From Kitasatospora sp. NBC_00240 (GTDB lineage: Bacteria; Actinomycetota; Actinomycetes; Streptomycetales; Streptomycetaceae), in assembly GCF_026342405.1 (NCBI RefSeq), contig NZ_JAPEMU010000001.1:8122001-8186000 (forward strand): 64,000 nt of DNA, written 5' to 3'. The notes below the pieces were generated by a model. That model was given only the letters and a program-made list of their open reading frames with translations. It was not told where the DNA came from and ran no database searches. The translations under genes were made by a program, and so were the position numbers. Shown here in pieces: positions 44,101-53,860 of the stretch (the stretch's first letter is position 1; every line of letters begins with the position of its first letter).

Positions 44101-47100
44101 ATGTCTCGACGGTCGTCGGCCTCTCCCGCATTCGCGGGCGGGGCCTTTTCCATGCGCCGGATGCGACGAATATCGTCGCTCGCGGCCCTCGTGCTGCTGG
44201 TACAGACCGGCGTGGTCGTGGATGCGCTCACCGCGCCCACCGCCACCGCCGCACCGGCACCACAGGTAACAGCCGCTTCCACCGAAGCTCCTGACGAGGC
44301 GTCCGCGCTGTTGTCGGCGCGGTTGCAGGGGCACAGGGTCGAGGTGACCGGCGCCCGCACGCCCACCGTCACCCTGTGGGCGAACCCGGACGGGACGCTG
44401 ACGCAGATCCAGGCCACGGGCCCGGTCCGGATGAAGGTCGGCGAGGCGTGGGTCCCGGTGGACACCACGCTGGTGCAGACCCCGGACGGGAAGGTCGCGC
44501 CGAAGGCGCACCCCGAGGGCCTGGTCTTCGGCGGCGGGGACGCCGGGGTGACGGTCGGCGACAAGCTGCCCGGAACCGCGACCGCACCGGCGACTCCGAG
44601 CCCGAGCCCGAGCCCGGTGTCGCCCGTACCCACTGCGAGTGCCGGTACGTCGACAACCGGACCGGGTACGACACCGAGCGGTGTCCCGGCCACGGCGCCC
44701 GCCTCCAAGACGCCGACGTCCACCGCACCCGCGTCCACCGCGCCGACGGCCGCCACGAGCCCCGCGGCCGCGCCGACGGCGACGGGGTCCGCCCCCGCGG
44801 AGGCCGCGCGTGCGTCGCGCGGCGCCGCCCGGGCCGCGGCGCCCGCCGCCGAGTCTACGGCTCTGGTTCCGGCGGAGCGTGAGCTGGTGAAGGTCGGCTC
44901 CGGTGGGCAGGAGGTGAAGTTCGGCTGGCTGGGCAAGTTGCCCCAGCCGCGGCTGGAGGGCAGCAGGGCCACCTACGTCGACGCCCGTCCGGGCGTGGAC
45001 CTGGTGCTGCAGGCGACCCGGACCGGCTTCGAGCAGTTCCTGGTCGTCAGGGACCGCTCGGCGGTGTCCCAGGCGGGGACGCTGACGCTGCCGTTGGACA
45101 CCACCGGCCTGAGCGTCGCCGCGCAGGCGGACGGCTCGATCCAGCTGCTGGATTCCGCGGGCAAGCCGGCGGTGAAGATCCCGGCGCCGGTGATGTGGGA
45201 CGCCAGGCTGGACGAGGGTTCGGGGGAGTACCTGCACCGGGCGCCGGTGGCGATGGAGCTGCGCGGCCAGGGTACGGACACCGAGCTGGTGTTCACCCCT
45301 GACGCCGCGTTCCTCGCGGATGCGGCTACGCAGTTCCCGGTGACCGTCGACCCGTCGGTGGACCTCGGCGTCGCCTTCGACACCTTCGTTCAGAAGGGCG
45401 TCACCAGCGACCAGTCGTCGTCCCCGGATCTGAAGCTGGGCACCTACGACGGCGGCGCCACGACGGCCCGCTCGTTCCTGCACTTCCCGTCCGGTCCGTA
45501 CGCGGGCAAGCAGATCCTCGGGGCGAGCCTCAACCTGTACAACTTCCACTCCTACTCGTGCACCGCCGCCGAGTGGGAGGTCTGGGACACGGACTACGCC
45601 CAGACCATCACGCGTTGGGACTCCCAGCCCTACTGGGGCCGGGAGCGGGCCTGGAGCACCCAGACCCGCGACGTCGACTCCGGCGACCCCCAGCAGTGCA
45701 CCAACGGGGACGGCAGCGGCTGGGTGTCGGCCGACATCACCGGCCTGGTCGCGGAGTGGGCCGCCAGCGGCAAGGACGTCAACGCGCTCGGCCTGAAGGC
45801 CGACAACGAGACGAGCAATAACGGCTGGAAGCGGTTCTTCTCCTCCGAGGGCGACGCCCCGCCGTACCTGTCGGTCACCTACAACACCCCGCCGGCCGCC
45901 CCGCAGACCGCCATGACACCCTCGGTGCCCGGCGGCGTGCAGTGGTCCTCCGCGGCGAATCCGACCTTCACCTCCTACGCCTACGACGCCGATCCGGGCG
46001 GCCAGGTGTGGGTGGACTTCGAACTGTGGACAGCCGAGGGCCGCGTCGGAGCGTTCAACCGCCAGGTGCCCAACGGCACCGTCGTCGCCGTCACCCCGAC
46101 GGACTTCGGCGTGCCACGCCTGGACGAGGAACGCCAGTACGCCTTCCGCTCCCGCATCTACGACAACTACCTGCACTCCGCGTGGTCACCGGACCTGACG
46201 GTGCGCGTGGACACGGTGAAGCCGGGGGCGCCGTTCGTCACCTCGGGCGACTACCCGTCCGACACCGCGTGGCACGGCGCCGCCGGACAGGCGGGCACCT
46301 TCACCTTCACCACCCCGCAGAACAGCCCCGACGTGGTGGGCTACGTCTACTCCGTGGACGGCGGCTCCCAGGCCGAGGCCGCGGGCACGGGCGCCGCCAC
46401 GGTCTCGTGGACACCGCCCACCGACGGCCACCGCGTCCTCAAGGTGCAGACCAAGGACCGGGCCGGCAACCTCTCCGACCCCACCACCTACGCCTTCCAG
46501 GTCGGCCGCGGCGGCATCAGCTCGCCCGTGGACGGCTCCCAGGTCGCCAAGCGCGTCAAGCTCTCCGTCGACGCCCAGAGCGACTTCAAGCGCATCAAGT
46601 ACCAGTACCGCCGCGGCCCGGGCGCAACCGAGTACGACGTCCCCGTCGCCAACCTCACCAAGGCCGACAACACCCCCGTCACCGACGCCAAGCCGCGCCT
46701 GGCCGACCTCGGCGGTTGGGCGAACTGGACGGTCGTCGACACCCTCGGCACCGTCGGCGGCATCGTCCAGGTCCGCGCCCTGCTGTTCCCCGAGGACGGC
46801 TCCGGCACCGGTTACGCCACCGGCTGGAACACCATGACGGTGGACCGCAACGCCGACGGCGCCGCCGGCACCACCGTCGGCCCCGGCTCGGTGAACCTGC
46901 TCACCGGTGACTACTCCACCGACGTCACCGACGCCGACGAGTTCGGCATGTCGGTGGCCCGCACCTCCTCCTCCCGCGGCACCGGACGCGGCTGGCAGCC
47001 GCAGGCCGAGCGCCTGACCGCCAACCAGCACCAGATCACCACCGACCTGACCGGCATCGCGGCGGGCCAGGCGACGCTGGCCCGCTCGACCGCCCGCGGT

Positions 47101-50100
47101 CACGACACCTCCACCGACTCCCTGCTCGTCGTCCCCACCGGCAACGACAGCTACGCGGCGCTCGGCCCGGAGTACACGCTGGGCCAGAACATGAAGCCCG
47201 GCCGCACCTACCGTCTCACCGGCTGGATCTACGTTCCCGGCGCGACCGGCCTGAACCCGACCGACGCCGGGCGTGGCCTGCGCCTGCTGGGCTTCCAGCG
47301 CACCCCCGCCGCCGGTTACACGTTCGTCAGCTCGGCGAAGGCCGGTTTCACGGACGGCTGGCAGCAGCTGTCGGTGGACATGGCGGTTCCCGCGGATGCG
47401 ACGGAGGCGTGGTTCCGCCTCTACAACGGCTTCGCGGGCGGCTCCGGCAAGGAGGTCTACTTCGACGACCTGTCGGTGAAGGAGATCGTCGCCCCGTTCG
47501 GCCCGCAGTGGGCCGGCGGCCCGGACGCCGGGACGGGCTCCGACTACCGCTCCCTGTCGTTCCCGCAGTCCGACCTGGCCGAGATCAAGGGCAACGACGA
47601 CTCCGTCCTGACCTTCGCCAAGGCCCTGGACGGCACGCTCTGGCCCGAACCCGGCGCGGAGAGCCTGTCGCTGAAGGCGACCGGCGCCGGCACCTACACC
47701 CTGACGGACCTGGACGGATCGTCCACCGTCTTCACCGCCCCGTCCGGCTCCGACATCTATCAGGTGACCACCGAGACCGGCCCCGAGGCCGCCTCGCAGA
47801 CCCGCTACGTCTACGACACCACCGACGGCCGCGCGCTGCCCAAGCGCGTCATCGCCCCCGTCGAGCCGGGCGTGGACGACACCAACCACTGCACCCTCGA
47901 CCCGCTGCCGCGCGGCTGCGAGGTGATGGACTACGACTACGCCACCGCCACCACCGCAACCGCGAGTGTGCCCGGTGACTTCACCGACCGGATCCGCTCC
48001 GTCAAGGTCTGGTCCTGGAACCCCGACACCTCCCAGCAGTCGGCCGTCGAGGTCACCCACTACACCTACGACAGCACCGGGCGCCTCGCACAGGTCTGGG
48101 ACCCGCGCCTGGCCACCCCGCTGAAGACCTCCTACACCTACGACAGTGCGGGCCGGGTCACCCGGATCACGGCCGCGGGCGAACTCCCCTGGGACTTCGA
48201 CTTCGGTCCGGCCGGCTCCGACCTCGACCCGGGCCGGCTCCTGAAGGTCCGCCGCGCAACCCTCACCCCGGGCAGTAAGAACCAGGTCAACGGCGAGATC
48301 GGCACCAAGGTCGTCTACGACGTCCCGCTGACCACCGGCGCCGGCGGCCCCTACGCCATGTCCGGCGCGGACACCCGCACCTGGGCACAGACCGACTCAC
48401 CCACCGACGCGACCGCCGTCTTCGGCCCCGAGGACGAACCCGGCACCAACACCGCCGGTGCCACCACACCCGGCAAGGACGGCTACAAAAGCGCCACCGT
48501 CCACTACCTCAACGCCTCCGGCAACGAGGTCAACACCGCCACCCCCTCCGTCACCGCAGGCGGTGACATCGACACCACCGAGTACGACCGCTACGGCCAC
48601 GCCGTACGCACCCTGCAGGCCACCAACCGCACCATCGCGCTGGGCACCCACCCCGACGCGGCGCGCTTCGCCGCGGAGCTGAACCTGCCGGCGGACTCCG
48701 CCTCCCGCGCGCAACTGCTGGACTCGCGTACCACCTACACCCCGGACGGTCTGGACGTCGTCGAGACCCTGGGTCCGCGCTACAGCGCCCTGCTCACCGA
48801 GAACATCGCGGGACAGAGCACCCCGGCCAGCCAGCTCTACGAGGCGGAGAACCTCGTCCAGCTCGGCACCACCGCCACCGTGCGCACCGACACCAACGGC
48901 TGCTGCTCCGTCACCTGGTCCGGCGCCGGCCAGCTCGGCATCCGCGGCACCAAGGTCGGCGACAGCGACACGGTGCGCATCTCGGTCCCCGAGGAGGGCA
49001 CCTACCAGCTCGGCGGCCTGCTGACCAAGGCCTCCGACCACGGCATCTTCCAGTGGACCATCGACAGCGACCCCACCCCGGTGGGCGGGCCGATCGACGG
49101 CTACGGCACCGGCGTCAGCGTGCAGCCCTACACCGCCGGCACCACCAAGTACCTGACCCGCGGTGACCACCAGCTCACCCTGACCTTCACCGGCACCAAC
49201 CCCGCCTCCACCGGCGAGCGATACCACGCCGGCATCGACACCGTCACGCTCACCAAGAGCACCCTGAACGCCCCCATCGCGGCCGGCACCAAGGTCACCG
49301 TCCGCGACCACAACACCAACACCTACGACCAGAACAAGCCCGACGGGCAGGCCTACCACCTGGTCACCACCGCCACCGACGGCGCCCGCATCGACGGCTA
49401 CGCCGCCGACGTCGAACAGCGCGTCACCAAGAACGGCTACGGCGCCCCGATCGGCGGCACCCCCGGGTGGACGCTGAAGAAGGCGACCTCGGTCACCACC
49501 GACGCGGCCGGTGCCAACCTCACCACCAGCACCCGCTACGACGCCTCCGGCCGCACCGAGGAGACCCGGGTACCCGGGTCCGCCGCCGCAGACGCCAGCA
49601 CCGTCACCACGGCCTACTACACGGCCGGCAGCAACCCGGCGGCCGCCTGCGCGGACCGCCCCGAATGGGCCGGCCAGCCCTGCACCACCGGCCCGGGCGC
49701 GGCGGTGACCGGCGCGGACAGCACCCGGATGCCGACCACCCTGCCCGTCAAGCAGGTCACCCGCTACTCCCGCACCGGCAAGGCCGAGGAGGTCACCGAG
49801 ACCAACGCGGGCAAGAGCCGAACGACGGTCACCACCTACGACGCGATCGGACGGACCACCTCCACCGCGACCACCGGCACCGAGGGCCAGGCCGTGCCGA
49901 AGGCCGACACCGAGTACGACCCCGCCACCGGCGCCGCGGTGAAGACCACCGCCGCGGGCAGGTCCGTCACCACGGTGAAGGACATCCTCGGCCGGGTCAT
50001 CTCCTACACCGACGCGGACGGCGCCACCACCAGCACCGAGTACGACCGCTACGGCAAGCCGACCAAGGTCACCGACCCCACCGGCAACACCGTCTACACC

Positions 50101-51687
50101 TACGACCGCGCCCAGGAACCCCGCGGCATGGTCACCTCCGTCAAGGACAGCACCACGGGCGAGTTCACCGCCAGGTACAGCCCCGACGGACAGCTCACCG
50201 AGCAGACCTACCCCGGCGGCATCGTCCGCAAGGACACCCTGAACGCCTCCGGCAAGCCGGTCGCCCGCTCCTACACCCGCACCTCCGACAACGCGGTCCT
50301 CTGGTCCCAGAGCAACGACCTGTCCACCCAGGGCCAACTGGTCAAGGACAGCACCACCAACGGCACCAAGGCCTACGGCTACGACCGCCTCGGCCGCCTC
50401 GTCAAGGCCGAACAGACGTCCGTCACCGGCGGCTGCACCACCCGCACCTACACCTACGACACCCACTACAACCGCACCGCCAGGGCCCAGTCCCCGGCGG
50501 CCGCCGACGGCGCCTGCAGCACGGCCGGGGCCACCACCGAGACCCACACCTACGACAGTGCCGACCGGATCACCGACCCCGGCTACACCTACGACGCGTT
50601 CGGCCGCACCCTGACGACCGCGACCGCAGCCACCGTCACCTACCGCGTCAACGACCTGGTCGCCTCCCAGGAGACCGCCACCACCCGCCGGACCTGGACA
50701 CTCGACCCGGCCGGCCGCCTCGCCGCCTGCACCACCGCGACCAGGCGGCCCGACAACTCCTGGGCACCGGCCACCGCCAAGCTCAACCACTACGGCGACA
50801 CCGGCGACAACCCACGCTGGACCGTCGAGGACACCACCACCGGCACCTGGACCCGCAACACCTCGGGCCCCGACGGCAACCTCACCGCCACCAGCACCAA
50901 CACCGGAGGCATCACACTCCAACTCACCAACCTCTTCGGCAGCGTCGTCCTCACCACCGACACCGCCCTCACCACCCCCGTCCTCGCCGACTACGACGAA
51001 TTCGGCAACCCCGCCCAGGGCCGGACCACCAGCCGCTACGGCTGGCTCGGCGCCCAGCAGCGCTCCGCCGAAGCCCAGGACGGCATCGTCCTCATGGGCG
51101 TGCGGCTCTACAGCACGAGCACGGGACGCTTCCTCTCCGTCGACCCGGTCACCGGGGGGAGCGCCAACGCCTACGAGTACAACTACGCTGACCCGATCAA
51201 CCGGTACGACCTGGACGGCAGGAGCAGCTGGTTGGGCAGGCTGATCCGGCCGACGCCGACCATCTCGTGGACGGCTGTCGCCAAACTCGCCGGACGCAAG
51301 ACGCTCTCGACGGGGAAGCAGGCCTACCAGTTCACCAGGCTGGTAACCAACCGCCTCACCGTGCTCGGGGTGAACTACGCGACACGCACGGCGGCGCCGT
51401 TCCTGGGCTACAGCTGCTCGTCGGCCCCGTCCATCATGGTCTGCAAGGGCGGCTGGGGCCTGCACTCCCGCGGCGGAACCACGCTCGGATCGACCTACTT
51501 CACGGACAACAACCCGCGCCACGTCGAACCGGATCGGCTTGAGCACGAGCACATCCACACTCTGCAGTGGCTGCGGTATGGTCCCCTCTTCCCGTTCAGG
51601 TACTTCTCCGCCGGAGTCAACCCATGCACGAACAGGTACGAGCAGCAGGCAGGTTGGCAGAAGGGCGGCTACACGCAGTGTGGGTGA
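44101..51687 (+). CDS. Secreted DNRLRE/RHS-repeat polymorphic toxin with C-terminal HExxH domain (2528 aa)
   Basis: Residues about 18-55 are a Sec signal (MRRMRRISSLAALVLLVQTG... ending TATAAPAP). A Thr/Pro/Ser-rich stretch (about 155-260) follows, then a DNRLRE-type beta domain (about 430-595; FVQKGVTSDQSSSPDLKLGT, WDSQP), Ig-like modules, and YD/RHS repeats (about 1320-2300). The RHS core ends in YDEFGNP...GVRLYSTSTGRFLSVDPV and NPYEYNYADP-like NAYEYNYADPINRYDLDG (about 2314-2374). The variable tip (about 2375-2528) contains HEHIH (2482-2486), matching the zinc-protease HExxH, followed by Glu2514 as a possible third ligand, and several Cys. I infer a delivered protease-like toxin. The start at 44101 keeps the leader inverted repeat untranslated; ATG 43999 and 44152 are alternatives. 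The stop overlaps the next gene by 4 bp. Confidence 0.9.
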   Translation: MSRRSSASPAFAGGAFSMRRMRRISSLAALVLLVQTGVVVDALTAPTATAAPAPQVTAASTEAPDEASALLSARLQGHRVEVTGARTPTVTLWANPDGTLTQIQATGPVRMKVGEAWVPVDTTLVQTPDGKVAPKAHPEGLVFGGGDAGVTVGDKLPGTATAPATPSPSPSPVSPVPTASAGTSTTGPGTTPSGVPATAPASKTPTSTAPASTAPTAATSPAAAPTATGSAPAEAARASRGAARAAAPAAESTALVPAERELVKVGSGGQEVKFGWLGKLPQPRLEGSRATYVDARPGVDLVLQATRTGFEQFLVVRDRSAVSQAGTLTLPLDTTGLSVAAQADGSIQLLDSAGKPAVKIPAPVMWDARLDEGSGEYLHRAPVAMELRGQGTDTELVFTPDAAFLADAATQFPVTVDPSVDLGVAFDTFVQKGVTSDQSSSPDLKLGTYDGGATTARSFLHFPSGPYAGKQILGASLNLYNFHSYSCTAAEWEVWDTDYAQTITRWDSQPYWGRERAWSTQTRDVDSGDPQQCTNGDGSGWVSADITGLVAEWAASGKDVNALGLKADNETSNNGWKRFFSSEGDAPPYLSVTYNTPPAAPQTAMTPSVPGGVQWSSAANPTFTSYAYDADPGGQVWVDFELWTAEGRVGAFNRQVPNGTVVAVTPTDFGVPRLDEERQYAFRSRIYDNYLHSAWSPDLTVRVDTVKPGAPFVTSGDYPSDTAWHGAAGQAGTFTFTTPQNSPDVVGYVYSVDGGSQAEAAGTGAATVSWTPPTDGHRVLKVQTKDRAGNLSDPTTYAFQVGRGGISSPVDGSQVAKRVKLSVDAQSDFKRIKYQYRRGPGATEYDVPVANLTKADNTPVTDAKPRLADLGGWANWTVVDTLGTVGGIVQVRALLFPEDGSGTGYATGWNTMTVDRNADGAAGTTVGPGSVNLLTGDYSTDVTDADEFGMSVARTSSSRGTGRGWQPQAERLTANQHQITTDLTGIAAGQATLARSTARGHDTSTDSLLVVPTGNDSYAALGPEYTLGQNMKPGRTYRLTGWIYVPGATGLNPTDAGRGLRLLGFQRTPAAGYTFVSSAKAGFTDGWQQLSVDMAVPADATEAWFRLYNGFAGGSGKEVYFDDLSVKEIVAPFGPQWAGGPDAGTGSDYRSLSFPQSDLAEIKGNDDSVLTFAKALDGTLWPEPGAESLSLKATGAGTYTLTDLDGSSTVFTAPSGSDIYQVTTETGPEAASQTRYVYDTTDGRALPKRVIAPVEPGVDDTNHCTLDPLPRGCEVMDYDYATATTATASVPGDFTDRIRSVKVWSWNPDTSQQSAVEVTHYTYDSTGRLAQVWDPRLATPLKTSYTYDSAGRVTRITAAGELPWDFDFGPAGSDLDPGRLLKVRRATLTPGSKNQVNGEIGTKVVYDVPLTTGAGGPYAMSGADTRTWAQTDSPTDATAVFGPEDEPGTNTAGATTPGKDGYKSATVHYLNASGNEVNTATPSVTAGGDIDTTEYDRYGHAVRTLQATNRTIALGTHPDAARFAAELNLPADSASRAQLLDSRTTYTPDGLDVVETLGPRYSALLTENIAGQSTPASQLYEAENLVQLGTTATVRTDTNGCCSVTWSGAGQLGIRGTKVGDSDTVRISVPEEGTYQLGGLLTKASDHGIFQWTIDSDPTPVGGPIDGYGTGVSVQPYTAGTTKYLTRGDHQLTLTFTGTNPASTGERYHAGIDTVTLTKSTLNAPIAAGTKVTVRDHNTNTYDQNKPDGQAYHLVTTATDGARIDGYAADVEQRVTKNGYGAPIGGTPGWTLKKATSVTTDAAGANLTTSTRYDASGRTEETRVPGSAAADASTVTTAYYTAGSNPAAACADRPEWAGQPCTTGPGAAVTGADSTRMPTTLPVKQVTRYSRTGKAEEVTETNAGKSRTTVTTYDAIGRTTSTATTGTEGQAVPKADTEYDPATGAAVKTTAAGRSVTTVKDILGRVISYTDADGATTSTEYDRYGKPTKVTDPTGNTVYTYDRAQEPRGMVTSVKDSTTGEFTARYSPDGQLTEQTYPGGIVRKDTLNASGKPVARSYTRTSDNAVLWSQSNDLSTQGQLVKDSTTNGTKAYGYDRLGRLVKAEQTSVTGGCTTRTYTYDTHYNRTARAQSPAAADGACSTAGATTETHTYDSADRITDPGYTYDAFGRTLTTATAATVTYRVNDLVASQETATTRRTWTLDPAGRLAACTTATRRPDNSWAPATAKLNHYGDTGDNPRWTVEDTTTGTWTRNTSGPDGNLTATSTNTGGITLQLTNLFGSVVLTTDTALTTPVLADYDEFGNPAQGRTTSRYGWLGAQQRSAEAQDGIVLMGVRLYSTSTGRFLSVDPVTGGSANAYEYNYADPINRYDLDGRSSWLGRLIRPTPTISWTAVAKLAGRKTLSTGKQAYQFTRLVTNRLTVLGVNYATRTAAPFLGYSCSSAPSIMVCKGGWGLHSRGGTTLGSTYFTDNNPRHVEPDRLEHEHIHTLQWLRYGPLFPFRYFSAGVNPCTNRYEQQAGWQKGGYTQCG

Positions 51688-52181
51688 AGGGCATCAACGC
51701 AACGGTCAGCGTGCTGGCATGCCTGATGGGCCTCTCGGGGTGCGTCATGTCGGACCCGGACGGGTTCGTCTTCGGATTCCGGGTGGTGGAGGGGCAGGTC
51801 GAGGTGTTCCTACCGATGTGCCCGGACGACCGATTGGAAAGCATCCGGGCCGCTGACGCCAGTGGGGAACGTGTGGAACTGTTCACCGCGGCCCACCCCA
51901 CCGCCATCCAGGCGGGCAACGGCAACCTCATCATCCATGACACCCGTGGCTGGGCGCCGGAGGGCTTCGAGGACCGCCAGGTCTTCAATCCTGCGGCCGG
52001 CATCCCACGTCTGCTTTCAGTCCGTTATCGCCACACTGACGGCGAGGCTTCGGGCGATGTCGCCGACATGGACAAGGTCACGGCAGCGGCCCTGGAGCCC
52101 GACCAGTACTGGACCGACAAGGGGCCCATGACGGCGGAGCAGATCAGTCGGCAGTTCCACTGCAACAAGCCGACCTCCTAA
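51684..52181 (+). CDS. Small lipoprotein, candidate immunity protein of the RHS toxin (165 aa)
   Basis: GTG 51684 overlaps the RHS stop (GTGA), so the two are translationally coupled. The first 20 residues form a lipoprotein signal (INATVSVLACLMGLSGC) with Cys20 as the lipidation site. The rest is a compact predominantly beta domain (FGFRVVEGQVEVFLPMCPDD, VFNPAAGIPRLLSVRYR) with two further Cys. I do not recognise the family. Position and surface anchoring fit an immunity protein that neutralises an extracellular or incoming toxin. Alternatively it is a general envelope lipoprotein carried along with RHS genes. Confidence 0.75.
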   Translation: MKGINATVSVLACLMGLSGCVMSDPDGFVFGFRVVEGQVEVFLPMCPDDRLESIRAADASGERVELFTAAHPTAIQAGNGNLIIHDTRGWAPEGFEDRQVFNPAAGIPRLLSVRYRHTDGEASGDVADMDKVTAAALEPDQYWTDKGPMTAEQISRQFHCNKPTS

Positions 52182-52205
52182 CGCCGGCAGGCCTTGAAGC
52201 AACAG

Positions 52206-52238
52206 CCCTTGGCCCTCCCGCCCCGGGAGGGCCAAGGG
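52206..52238 (+). terminator. Strong hairpin after the toxin-immunity pair
   Basis: A perfect 15-bp stem (cccttggccctcccg and its complement) with a 3-nt loop starts 24 bases after the lipoprotein stop. It is among the most stable simple hairpins in the window and very probably ends the RHS transcript. Confidence 0.85.
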
Positions 52239-52642
52239 CATCGCGAGAGGGCAGCTCAGAGTCTGCATCATGCCCGCCAGCAGCACGCGCCCCCCGCTCA
52301 GCCGGACCAACCACCTGGACCAGGCGTCGGGACGCCGCCATCAACACCATCGCCGCGTGAGCGACGGATCAGTCCTGGCCCCGTTCCAGCTGGATGAAGG
52401 CAGCGAATCCGACCCCTCCCACTCCCTCCGTCTCATCGACGGCGACCTGGAGCAGGTCGCCGACATCTTCGAGGAGCACAACGCAGAAAGCCACGGTCAC
52501 GGTCGGGACGGCCTGGTCGTGTCACTGGTTCGCTCGCGGGACCAGGGCGGGCAGACCTCGCCGACGGACGGTGCCCGCGGCCGCGCGGGCTCCGCGGCCG
52601 CGGGCGGCGCCCGGCGCGGCGTCCGTCGGGGAGAATCACCGT
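52239..52642 (+). other. Gene-free stretch with a possible immunity-gene remnant
   Basis: No intact gene is visible. One frame between about 52360 and 52560 reads VLAPFQLDEGSESDPSHSLR followed by LIDGDLEQVADIFEEHNAES, which resembles the start of Imm51-type immunity proteins (short, with a VADIFEE-like helix). The usual NGYDW-like core is degraded to HGHGRDG, and the frame then runs into the GC-rich hairpin. I regard it as a possible orphan immunity relic, typical of the 3' side of RHS loci. Confidence 0.35.
52561..52629 (+). promoter_or_regulatory. Two-tier hairpin just upstream of the glycosyltransferase
   Basis: The outer 10-bp stem pairs ccgacggacg (52561-52570) with cgtccgtcgg (52620-52629). 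Inside it lies a perfect 12-bp stem (52574-52585 with 52593-52604, cccgcggccgcg and complement) with a 7-nt loop. The outer right arm runs into the probable GGGGAG ribosome-binding site of the ATG at 52643. It could block translation or act as a terminator of upstream reads. Confidence 0.55.
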
Positions 52643-53860
52643 ATGCGGATCCTCATCATCACCGCCGGTTCACGGGGTGACGTAGCGCCGTTCACCGGGC
52701 TTGGGCGGCGCCTGCTGGACGCCGGGCACGAAGTCGCCGTGGCTGCTCATCCGTCGTTCGCCACGCTTGTCGCGGGGTGCGGCCTCGGCCATCGGCCGAT
52801 GCCGGGCGACCCGCAGGAGCTGATCCGGGCCTGGGCCCGGGCGGCGTCGCGGGCGGAGGTCCGGGCGCTGACGGCGGCGTACGCGGACGGGCTCGCCGAC
52901 GGTGTGGCGACCGCCGTGGCGGCCGGGACCGACCTGGTGCTCACCGCCTTCGCCCCGGCGCCGCTCAGCCGGGCGGCCGGCGACGCTTTCGGCGTCCCCG
53001 TCATCGAGACCCACCTCGTACCCGCCTTCCCCACCAGGGAGTTCCCGTTGCCCGGCGCGCTCGACGCCGAAGGTCTGGGACCGGCGGGCAACCTGGCGGC
53101 GGGTCGGGAGACGGTGCGGCGCCGGGACAACCTCTTCGCCGGTGCCGTGGCCCGGCTGCGGGCCCGCCTTGGGCTGCCGGCGGACGCACCGGCGGAGCCG
53201 GCAGGGGGCGGCGGGCCGGTCTTCGCCGGCTTCAGCCCGCTGGTGGTGCCGCGACCGGCGGACTGGCCGTCCCAGGTCGAGGTGACGGGCTACTGGTGGC
53301 CGCCCCGGCCGGACGGCTGGCAACCCCCGGCCGAGCTGGTCGACTTCCTCCAGGCCGGCCCGCCACCGGTGTTCATCGGCTTCGGCAGCATGGCACCGGG
53401 CGAGGGGGAGCGACTCAGCGAGCTGGTGGCCGCGGCGGTGAAGCGGGCGGGTGTGCGCGCGGTGGTGCAGGCGGGGTGGGCCGAGCTGGGCGGTGGGGGC
53501 GACGACCTGCTGGCGATCGGCGACGTCCCGCACGACTGGCTCTTCCCCCGTACGGCCGCCGTCGTGCACCACGCCGGGGCCGGTACCACCGGAGCCGCCC
53601 TGCGGGCCGGGGTGCCCGCCGTACCGGTGCCCGTCATGGCCGACCAGCCGTTCTGGGCGGCCCGGCTGCACCGGCTCGGGGTCGCCCCCCGGCCGCTGCC
53701 CTTCCAGGACCTCGGCGCCGAGAACCTTGCTGCCGCGATCACGGCCTGTGTGAGTGAGCCGACCCACCGCCGTCGCGCGGCCGAACTCGCCCGCCACATC
53801 GCGTCGGAGGACGGCGCGGCCGCCGTGCTCGCCCACATCGGCACCGAACGCGACCGGTGA
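52643..53860 (+). CDS. UGT/MGT-type glycosyltransferase, GT1 family (405 aa)
   Basis: GT-B glycosyltransferase. The N-terminal acceptor domain opens MRILIITAGSRGDVAPFTGL, typical of sterol/macrolide-type UGTs. The C-terminal nucleotide-sugar domain has PVFIGFGSMAP, the donor motif block DVPHDWLFPRTAAVVHHAGA followed by GTTGAALRAGVPAV, and PVMADQPFWAARL. Such enzymes attach hexoses to lipids, macrolides or xenobiotics; macrolide-inactivating homologues are common in streptomycetes. It is far from the PKS cluster and separated from it by unrelated genes, so a role in tailoring or self-resistance is speculative. The ATG follows GGGGAG partly buried in the leader hairpin. Confidence 0.92.
   Translation: MRILIITAGSRGDVAPFTGLGRRLLDAGHEVAVAAHPSFATLVAGCGLGHRPMPGDPQELIRAWARAASRAEVRALTAAYADGLADGVATAVAAGTDLVLTAFAPAPLSRAAGDAFGVPVIETHLVPAFPTREFPLPGALDAEGLGPAGNLAAGRETVRRRDNLFAGAVARLRARLGLPADAPAEPAGGGGPVFAGFSPLVVPRPADWPSQVEVTGYWWPPRPDGWQPPAELVDFLQAGPPPVFIGFGSMAPGEGERLSELVAAAVKRAGVRAVVQAGWAELGGGGDDLLAIGDVPHDWLFPRTAAVVHHAGAGTTGAALRAGVPAVPVPVMADQPFWAARLHRLGVAPRPLPFQDLGAENLAAAITACVSEPTHRRRAAELARHIASEDGAAAVLAHIGTERDR

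Noticed and set aside
48397..51558. A 1053-codon - strand open frame opposite the RHS repeats
   Set aside because: The translation is Gly/Val/Ala repeat-like sequence mirroring the YD repeats; the + strand frame has the family motifs.
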